Made by a program: the position numbers and the translations under genes
In this document: positions 56,349 through 64,000 of the stretch, in pieces
How the letters are laid out: every line of letters starts with the position of its first letter
Position numbering within the stretch: the first letter of the stretch is position 1
The notes under the pieces: model-generated
Databases searched by the model: none
Seen by the model: only the letters and a program-made list of their open reading frames with translations
Told to the model about the DNA's origin: nothing
Assembly: GCA_021464415.1 (NCBI GenBank)
Contig: CM038463.1
Span: 5,704,001 to 5,768,000 of the forward strand
DNA: 64,000 nucleotides
Source of the DNA: Lonicera japonica
Taxonomy: Eukaryota > Streptophyta > Magnoliopsida > Dipsacales > Caprifoliaceae
Reading direction: 5' to 3'

Positions 56349-58147
56349 GATGTGTTTCTTTCAAACTATCACTTGTGATTCGTGCGAGTGCCGCAAAATG
56401 ATGCGTTCTCGTTATTGACCTAATTTATTTGCTTCACAAAGAAACTAGGCCGAGAGAGTCTTTGAACACCTCATTTTGTGACCTCGCAAGAATTTTGATC
56501 TCTAAATAAATGAGCACGCATGTATGCACGAGCATTCCTAGATGCATAAATACCATATACATGTGATACATGTCAAATAAAGAAGCCAAAAGGACACCTG
56601 GACGAGAGGTTAAGAGAATTACCAAAAATTACCGGAACCGAAAACCGTCAAAACCCCTGGAAACTTGTTTAAGGAGAGGTCCCTTTTATGATCATTCTCA
56701 AACTTTGAGTATTATTAGATAACCAGAAAACCAGGAGTTCACTTGGTGTAATCAAAAGGGGACCTTCCCGAAGTTCAATTGAGCTCAAATATGGTCAGTA
56801 GACAGGTTGTATTATGGGGAATATCATGCTAAAAATTCAGATAGCTTCGATAATTCATTTGACATGAATTACGAAAATTGCCTGCAGACAAACACCCTAA
56901 AGTGTTTGTCCACACGACACACCCACCCAAACATTCTTAGGTGTTGTCTACACGACACACTAGGATGTTTATCCGCAGACAAATATTTTCTGGCCCAGCC
57001 CATTAATTCTATACAGATATAAATACACCTGCACAGACCCCATTTGAAGTATCAATCTGTTGTGTTGTGTAGACAAACTTCCTAAGATGTTTATCTGTAG
57101 ACAAATATTTTCTAGCCCAGCCCATTAATTCTATACAAATATAAATACACCTGCACATACCCCATTTGAAGTATCAGTCAGCTCTGGGACTTCAGGATAA
57201 GTGCTCAAAAATAGTATTATACTATTTTCAAGGCTCTCAGGTATTTTTTATCTCAGTCCGGCTTTAATTTTTTATCTGTGTTCCTTTTATCAGTTATAAT
57301 TGATCAAGCGCATGTAAAAATTGTTGTTTATCTCAAAATCAATCCAGATTTCATATTTAACCCCTTTTTTAAAACCAAAGGTATGGAATAAGCTGAAACC
57401 ATTTTTAAACATATTTTAAAATTACAAAATTTCAATTTTATCAATCTCAATCCACGAAGGAATTAACAAGAGTTTGTACCTGGTTTAATCTATAAATTGC
57501 GGTGCTTAGCGAAATATCCAATATAAGAGTACTGAATTCATCAATGCCAGTTTAAATTATTAAACAGTGATACACTATTGACGAACGGATCTTGAGAATT
57601 GCCGGATATCCGATTCCAAATCGAATTAGCTTCCGAAAAGCCCTGAACTTTTCCAAAAAACACCTATTTTGCTATTTATCATTATCAAAATCATTTTTCA
57701 AACCATACACACTGATTTCTAAAATTGAAAGGCGAAATACGAAGCATATGCTTTTCATCGCCACCCCAAATCCCGTTTTCCTAAAATTATGGGTTAATAC
57801 GCGATAACACCAATAGGTATATGAATGTTCGATTATAATTACAAGCATATCCTACTAAGAGATCGAAAGGGCAATTGGGTGCCTAACACCTTCCCGATTC
57901 ATAACTTAATTCCCAAACCTTTGAATCAACTAGTTTCACATTGATTGTGTTTAAGAGTTTGTTTAATCCATAAATGTTCCTTTTTCACACAAACTTTTGT
58001 TTGTTTAGTAAAACAAACTGGTGACTCTTATTTCCTTTACAAACCATCACTCTTTTTTCATAACAAAATGAACTGTTTTCTAAATGAACCAGGAAATCGA
58101 AAGAATCGCCGCAAAGAGGGCCAGCGTCGAAAGCGCGGGTTCTCACA
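56349..58147 (+). mobile_element. 3'-end fragment of an Ogre-type element (plus strand)
   Basis: 112 bp of internal 3' end (TGTGTTTCTTTCAAACTATC ... GGCCGAGAGAGTC, the polypurine-like tract at 56448-56460) are followed by a full-length LTR, 56461-58147. The rest of the element is missing. The internal part matches 16605-16720 and 29100-29210 in inverse orientation, so it belongs to the same family as copies 1 and 2. Confidence 0.88.
56461..58147 (+). repeat. Ogre-family LTR-e with duplicated core promoter
   Basis: The LTR is 1687 bp, from TTTGAACACC (second base mutated) to GGGTTCTCACA. It is the only family LTR here in plus orientation. A ~121-bp tandem duplication contains the TATA box twice: ATATAAATACACCTGCAC at 57018-57035 and at 57139-57156. 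Upstream palindromic modules are of a CACACGACACAC type (56885-56965). The frames at 56807-57022, 57592-57807 and 57945-58284 are not genes. Confidence 0.88.
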
Positions 58148-58183
58148 TAAACATGGGAGTGATTAATATTCACTTGTTTGATA

Positions 58184-58508
58184 CAACTATTTTTTGGCCC
58201 CTACAAGATTATGTCTTATTTTCGCCCATGCTCATACAACATTATGATTCGACTGCCCTTGGACTAAAGGCCATGTCTAACTAATTGCTTTAGATATATT
58301 AAGACCATTTGAGATTTTGGGGACTTTCCAGGCTGGCCCGTAAATTATATATGTAGAAAAAATATTTTTTTTTGTTTTAAATATATATTAACATGAAGAA
58401 TTAAAATGCGATTTATTGATATAATGAACAGAGTTGGCATTCATAATAATACAACTTTATGGAGATCTAGTTGATTATTGAAGCCAAGTAAGAATGTCTC
58501 TGCTCCAT
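58184..58508 (+). repeat. 325-bp direct repeat, right copy
   Basis: It runs from CAACTATTTTTTGGCCCC to GTCTCTGCTCCAT, the partner of 56023-56348. It begins 36 bp after the LTR end. Confidence 0.93.
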
Positions 58509-59179
58509 CTTATACTCAGTAAACCTTCTGCCTTCAAAAATGGAACTTCACTTAGATGCCTTGACAGTCTAATATATCATGGTGAGTTAATTAGTTAATT
58601 ATGTAAATAGTAGGTGATCTTGTATAATTTTGGATTAGTTTTAAATTAACTTGCAATCGGTCTTTCTATTTTAATTTTAGTCTAATAGTATTACTAGACC
58701 GAGGCTCCTCTACAATGTTAAAAATCACTCTGCAGTAAGGTGAAAGAGATATGAAACATTCATTTAACAGGGGACGTATCATATTTTGAAAATAGATTTT
58801 ACTTAAACGAGCTTCATCAAAAAAATTGCAAGTTAAGTTGCAAACCAAATGGAAAATAACCAAGTATTATTGTCTCGCGCTTCTCTAGATTATAAGTCTT
58901 TTTTACTAACAAAAACTATTTAATAAATCAAAGCCACTTATTTTTTAAATTAATGGCCAAACCTTTTTTTTAAAAGGAATTTTTAAAAGGAATGTCTAAG
59001 TCTTTTCCTTTTACTACGATAATAATTAAACCCCCAACCCACGTGTAAATGGTCCAATTTATTTTTGGAAGAAATGTCTAAATCTCTTCCTTTTACTACA
59101 ATCAACCCCAGGTCAGATTCAAACCTAAACCTGGGTGGACATCTTTACCATCATGGTGCTTTTAGTCTTTATTATAAAT
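58509..59179. other. AT-rich stretch with a short duplication
   Basis: No gene is seen. AATGTCTAAGTCTTTTCCTT, TTACTAC is repeated at about 58992 and 59075, an ~85-bp degenerate duplication. The minus frame 58666-58863 shows no motif. Confidence 0.5.
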
Positions 59180-59940
59180 AGATGGGGTTAAATACTAATT
59201 TTACCATTGGCCTACAAAAGTGATTTAACATTCTCATTTAAATTTGGAAGAAAAATCCACACCTCACCTACCTCCACCAAAATTCCACATCTCGCCTACC
59301 TCCACCACCTTTTACCAAATTACCTTTTTGCCCCTCATTTTCACCAAATTTACCTTTTTTCCATTCTACGTTTACCTATAAATACCTCCTCTCATTCATT
59401 AATTCAACACACCAACCATCTCATCCAAGAGATACAAAGCCATTGGCAATACAAATATAAGCCAATTCAAGAAGAAGATTGAATGGTCTTATACTCTCTC
59501 TTCTCAAGAGAAAAGAGAAGTTACGGCTTTTTTTATATTTCTCTCTCAATTAAAGAAGAAGATGGAAGGGTCTTATACTCTCTATTCTCATACCCAAAAA
59601 AATACCAACAACTCTTATACACTCTCTTTCTTACACAGTCTATTATTCATATTATTGAAATATTTGTAATCCTAATTATATACTTATAAATAAAATTAGT
59701 GAAATTGTAGAAAGAAAAGTTGGTAGCTTGTATTCTCTTCCAAGTTAATTGCTTTTGAGCTAATACAAAGCAAGCACACACATAAAGAAGACATACTACC
59801 GGAACAGCATAAGCCCTACCGGAAGAACCTACTTTATTAAAATATGTTATGTGTTCATCATTGCGCCGCATTTACTTTTTATTCACCTATATTCGCTTAT
59901 TGATTGGTTAATTATCTACTTCTAGATTTTGACACCATCA
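59180..59940 (+). repeat. 5' LTR of the 3.5-kb element
   Basis: It is homologous to 61944-62711, with differences including small indels. A CTATAAATACC TATA box lies at about 59376-59386. It ends GACACCATCA. The sequence just after it (59945-59975, GCCGCATTTACTTTTTATTC) repeats a piece of the LTR's own end. Confidence 0.9.
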
Positions 59941-60019
59941 GTTGTTGCCGCATTTACTTTTTATTCACCTATATTCTCGTTCTTTAAAAATTATAAATAA
60001 ATTTTCGGTGAAAAGGCTC

Positions 60020-60610
60020 CGAAACCTACGGGCCTACAGTAGCTCAATATTCTTGGGCGCACAACTATGTGCTCAAAACTCCAAATTATGCGATTCTAAA
60101 GTTTATTTTGGAGAAAATTTCAAGAGATACACTGTTCAGTTCAACCTTTTTCCAAATTCAGCCATCTCGGAGTCCAAAACTGTTATACAAATTTTTTGCA
60201 ACAAAAAGGTGAAAATTTTGCAGGCCTAAAGTGGTTCAATATTCTTGTGCGCATAACTTTGTGCCCAAAATTCCAAATTATGCAATTCTGTAGTCAAATT
60301 TGAAGAAAATTTCAAGAGCCACAATTTTCCATATCAACAGTTCTTCAAATTCGGCCATTTCGGGGTCCGAAATTGCAAAACAAATTTTTGCAATAAAAAG
60401 GGCAAAATCCCGCAGGCCTAAAGTGACTCAATACTCTTGTGTGCATAACATTTTACTCAGAGTTTCAAATTATGTGATTCTTGAGTCCATTTTGAAGAAA
60501 ATTTCAAAATTTACAACTTTGCAGTTTAGTATTTTTCTAAATTCGACCATTTCATGGTCCAAAAATGTAACGCAAAGATCTAGTAACAAAAAATGTGAAA
60601 ATTTATAAGC
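60020..60610 (+). repeat. ~190-bp tandem repeat, 3 copies
   Basis: Units start near 60023, 60229 and 60414. Each has GCCTAAAGTGGTTCAATATT, CTTGTGCGCATAAC, CCAAATTATGCGATTCT and GAAAATTTCAAGAG in order. The frames at 59942-60608 result from this repeat and are not supported as genes. Confidence 0.88.
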
Positions 60611-60649
60611 ACTATGCAAGTGAATCCATGTCTAACTCAGTTTAGTAGG

Positions 60650-61140
60650 CGCACCAAGCTCTAAAGAGCACGCTTACACTCCGAAAATTCCTGAGAAAAA
60701 CAGGCATATTTTAAACTCAAGTGGAATATCTCCGAAACACTTGTTTAAAATACAAAACCCTCGCTAGAGGTCAGTTTAGTAAGAATGCTTATACTCCGAA
60801 AAGCCCTAAGAAAAACAGGCATTCTTTAAACATTCAAGTGGAATATCTCCGAAACACTTGTTTAAAGTATAAAATCCTCGCTAGAGGTCATTTAGTAAGG
60901 ACACTTATACTTCAGAAAGCCTTGAGAAAAATAGGTATACTTTAAACATTCAAGTGGAATATCTCCAGAACACTTGTTTAAAATACAAAACCCTCGCTAA
61001 AGGTCGGTTTAGTAAGGACACTTACACTTTGGAAAGCCATGAGAAAAACAGGCATACTTTAAACTCAAGTGGAATATCTCCGGAACACTTGTTTAAACTA
61101 TAAAACCTCCCACCGACACTTACGCTATGAAAAATCATGC
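60650..61140 (+). repeat. ~116-bp tandem repeat, 4 copies
   Basis: Units carry CAAGTGGAATATCTCCGAAA, CACTTGTTTAAA, CCCTCGCTAGAGGTC and ACTCCGAAAAGCCCTGAG, starting near 60718, 60834, 60949 and 61066. CACTTG(A)TTTAAAC/T and CAAGTGG are partly complementary, so a hairpin is possible. Confidence 0.9.
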
Positions 61141-61928
61141 GAAAAACAGACGAATCAAGTGGTGACAATAATCATTCAAGAATTTGGTTACGGTTAACGC
61201 AATAGGATAAAACCCAAAAGAAGATATAAGTTACTTTTTAATAACTCATATATGATTTTTCTTTATGTATTGATATATCTAAAGTTGTATCATTTTCTTA
61301 TGATTAATGATCTTTATTATAGGTAAAATCTACAAGCTCCCAACAAATTACAATTGAATGTAATTTTCATCATGTTCGCTTGACAAACCAGAATAAGAAA
61401 TTAAAGAAATTTTCAGCGGATATCAAACATTCACAAAGCTAAAGTGAAATCGAGAATTTGAAGACAATTGGAAAGAGCCCAAGTATAATCAAACTATTAT
61501 ACTAACACCCAAAATTCCACTACTTATGACCAAAAGTATAGCGAGCTTTACACATTAATATTCCAAGCTCTATGACTTGCATCCAATGTTTAACGAGCTC
61601 TACACATTGATGTTCAAGCTCAATGACTAACATCCAAGATCTAGGTTTTTTGAACTAGGATTCGAGATTAACGTCTAGCCAGCCTTACACAATGAGGTTT
61701 TGAAACTACAAGACTAATGATTAAAGTCTAACCAGCTTTACACATTAATGTTCGAAGCTCCACAAACTTACGGTTAAGGGCTAACAAAACCTTACTCATC
61801 GATTACTCGAGCTCTTCCCATGATCATCTTCCTCGACAAGTGCCCGTTCTCACACCTCAGCTTTGAGACAGACCACTTACTCAACAAAGACATTTATCCT
61901 TCACATTCAGCTTGCAGTATAAAAGTAA
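61141..61928 (+). repeat. Interior 3' part with ~65-bp degenerate repeats
   Basis: Between about 61540 and 61770, four degenerate units read GAGCTTTACACATTAATGTT, CAAGCTC..TGACTAACATCCA. The remainder is unstructured to my eye. Confidence 0.6.
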
Positions 61929-61943
61929 AAGATAGGGGGCAAT

Positions 61944-62711
61944 TGATGGCGTTAAATACTAATTTTACCATTGGCCTACGAAAGTGATTCAACACTTTCA
62001 TTTAAATTTGGAAAAAAATTCCACACCTCACATCACCTACCTCCACCAAAATTTCACATCTCACCTACATCCACCAACCTTTACCAAATTACCTTTTTGC
62101 CCATCATTTACACCAAATTTACCTTTTTGCCATTCTACATTTACCTAAAATACATCCTCTCATTCATATATTCAACACACCACCCATCTCATCTAAGAGA
62201 TACAAAGCCATTGACAATACAAATATAAGCCAATTTAAGAAGAAGATTGAAGGGTCTTATACTCTCTATCTACTAAAGAGAAAAGAGATGTTATGGCTTT
62301 GTTTATCTTTCTCTCTTAATTAAAGAAGAAGATCGAAGGGTCTTATACTCTCTCCTCTCATATCCCAAAAAATACCAACAACTCTTATGCACTCTTTTTC
62401 CTACACAGTTTATTATTCATCCTATTGAAATATTTGTAATCCTAATTCTATACTTATAAATAGAATTAGTGAAATTCTAGAGAGAAAAGTTGGTAGCTTA
62501 TACTACCATCAAAGTTGATTGCTTTTGAGCTAATACAAAGTAAGTACACACAAAAGGATGACGTACTACCGGAATAGCATAAGCGCTACCAAATGAACCT
62601 ACCTTATTAAAAAGATGTCATGTGTTCATCCTTACGCCGCATTTACTTTTTATTCACTGATATTCGCTTATTGATTGGTTAATTATCTACTTCTAGATTT
62701 TGACATCATCA
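61944..62711 (+). repeat. 3' LTR of the 3.5-kb element
   Basis: TGATGGCGTTAAATAC to GACATCATCA, partner of 59180-59940. Both ends show TGATG...CATCA inverted symmetry. Confidence 0.9.
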
Positions 62712-63283
62712 TATATTATATCAGGCGTGCATCTCTTCTGTAAGTGATGAATGTTATATTAGGAGAGAGTTAAAATAAATTTAGACCAATAATTTAAAAG
62801 TATATGCTTTAAAATTTTGACCGATAACTTTTGCCTAAATGAGACTTTAGGCAAGAACTACATGTCCAAATTTAAGCAATTTAACTTTAAATTAATGATT
62901 TACTGTATTTTTCTTTTTAGGAGTTCAACTATCCAAGTTTAATACTCTACCCTGGAGCGAATTTCATCATGTAGGACTAAAAATTTTCACTAAAATTGAA
63001 CTAGCACTTAATTTGGTATCAATTATCAAATCAGCAAAATAGGTACATTTGTTAAGGAGCTGAAAAAGGAAACAACTGACCATGACCATCTACATAAAAG
63101 ATTAGAGAACTCCATTAGGGATGAAATAAGTAGCAATTAATGCAATTATCCTCAGAACTACGACACATGCGTCAACTTCTTTCAACGGCTCTACAACATA
63201 TTTCTTGTACTCGGTATGGTGGTTTTACATATCAATAATTTTTTTTCTCTTTTTTATGTTCTTATGATATCATTTATTCTCAA
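62712..63283. other. AT-rich stretch, nothing seen
   Basis: No frame, repeat or RNA is supported between the two LTR elements. Confidence 0.5.
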
Positions 63284-63511
63284 TGTTAAGATTATAGAAA
63301 AGAGAGAAATAATATTGAACTAATTGTATTAACTTTAATATTACATAAATGGAGAGCTCTATTTATAGAGTCTTACAAGACAATAGAAAAGGAAAGAACT
63401 AATCTAACAAGGAAAAATGAAACTAGTCTAATTTAACAAGGAAAAGGAAACTGGTCTAATTCAACAAGAAAAGGAAATAACTAAATAAATAATATGAAAT
63501 ATAATTTAACA
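63284..63511 (-). repeat. Copia 3' LTR, 228 bp
   Basis: On minus it runs TGTTAAATTATATTTC ... AATCTTAACA, with a TATA box (CTCTATAAATAGAGC at about 63354-63368). It is directly preceded (63512-63520 on plus) by GTTTAAGGGGGG on minus, a polypurine tract. The flank at 63279-63283 (CTCAA) would be the target duplication; its partner is outside the window. Confidence 0.78.
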
Positions 63512-64000
63512 CCCCCCTTAAACTCAAGAAGGCTTGGAGAGCATTTTGAGTTTGGACAAGAACAAGCCGAGTAGACAAACTAGCACGGGGCGAGCCGACG
63601 AGGATGACTGGGTCTTCGAGAATTCCAACAGGAAAAACTGGAATATAAAACTGGAACAGGAAGATCTTAGAGAAATTGGAAAAACTGGAACAGGAATAGA
63701 AAATTTGGTTTGAGTAGAAAAATTGGAATAAAAAATCTGGGTAGAAAATTTGAGAAAAGAAAAACTTGATCATCTGAATAAAAGAAAAACTGGATCATTT
63801 GAGTAAAAAACTGGAATCTGAGTAAAAAAAACTGAGTATAACTCAAAAAACTGGATCTGAGAGATGAGGCTAACGGTATCTTTGAGTTTGAAATCATAAT
63901 ACTGAAATTTAGACAGTGTGCAGTGCGGCTAATGGATTTTGGATGAGCTGGCATCGTTTAGGTTTGGTTGGATTTCTGACAAGATTGATTAACAATAATG
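63512..64000 (-). pseudogene. Ty1/copia 3' interior, cut by the window edge
   Basis: On minus, the last ~90 bp before the polypurine tract read like a copia pol C-terminus (NALQAFLSLRGVL, ending about 63500), as in elements where pol runs into the polypurine tract. Further right (63640-63860) the DNA is an AAAACTGGA-rich degenerate repeat without a domain. RT and integrase would lie beyond 64000. The minus frames 63456-63954 are mostly Phe-rich shadows of the repeat. Confidence 0.5.

Larger units (their letters stand above)
59180..62711 (+). mobile_element. Non-coding LTR retrotransposon, 3.5 kb
   Basis: There are two ~765-bp direct LTRs (59180-59940 and 61944-62711), TGATGG...CATCA, the first base of the 5' LTR being mutated to A. 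A polypurine tract precedes the 3' LTR (about 61929-61940, AAGATAGGGGG). Flanks TAAAT (59175-59179) and TATAT (62712-62716) agree in 4 of 5 bases. The 2.0-kb interior has no gag or pol; it is built of three repeat arrays. I cannot assign a PBS or a superfamily. It must depend on a partner for movement. Confidence 0.85.

Noticed and set aside
63456..63954. Overlapping Phe/Leu-rich minus frames
   Set aside because: Mostly read from an AAAACTGGA-type degenerate repeat; only the last ~30 codons near 63500-63590 resemble a copia C-terminus, which is annotated.

Overview
The window looks like repeat-rich nuclear DNA of a flowering plant, most likely a eudicot. It is AT-rich, carries Mutator-like, Ty1/copia, Ty3/gypsy (Athila, Ogre/Tat and Tekay-like) and RNase H-type remnants, and has plant-style splice sites. 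I see no intact cellular gene, rRNA, tRNA or CRISPR array. Almost everything is a nest of transposable elements broken by stops, frameshifts and later insertions.

Layout. 1-10805 is a minus-strand MULE transposase pseudogene, cut in two by an 8.9-kb LTR element with no coding capacity (665-9548; 2.7-kb LTRs, initiator-Met PBS, polypurine tract, imperfect 5-bp target duplication). 10806-12076 is a copia RT remnant with a probable LTR. 13740-14420 is a decayed RNase H domain. 14419-15589 is an LTR-like piece.

15590-41971 holds two minus-strand copies of one non-autonomous Ogre/Tat-type element: 1.8-2.0-kb LTRs, a tRNA-Arg PBS, a gag pseudogene, no protease/RT/integrase, and a 3' untranslated region made of five successive tandem arrays. 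The arrays have very different copy numbers in the two copies. Copy 1 carries a 1.3-kb solo LTR. Copy 2 is interrupted by 4.7 kb of foreign DNA that includes a four-copy ~340-bp tandem repeat.

42098-55450 appears to be one minus-strand, TE-associated plant gene with a palindromic minisatellite in two non-coding stretches. An Athila-type element (44530-54396) splits it. That element has gag, protease, RT, RNase H and integrase all recognisable and all broken, and is bounded by LTR fragments of one family in opposite orientations.

56023-58508 is a plus-strand 3' end of the same Ogre-type family, flanked by 325-bp direct repeats. 59180-62711 is a 3.5-kb non-coding LTR element with internal tandem arrays. 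63284-64000 is the 3' end of another copia element running off the window.

The most interesting signals are three: (i) the pol-less Ogre family with array-built 3' UTRs and hypervariable palindromic modules next to the TATA box; (ii) palindrome clusters just upstream of the TATA box in two unrelated LTR families; (iii) the split gene with the same palindromic minisatellite on both sides of the Athila insertion. All copy counts and percentages were made by eye.
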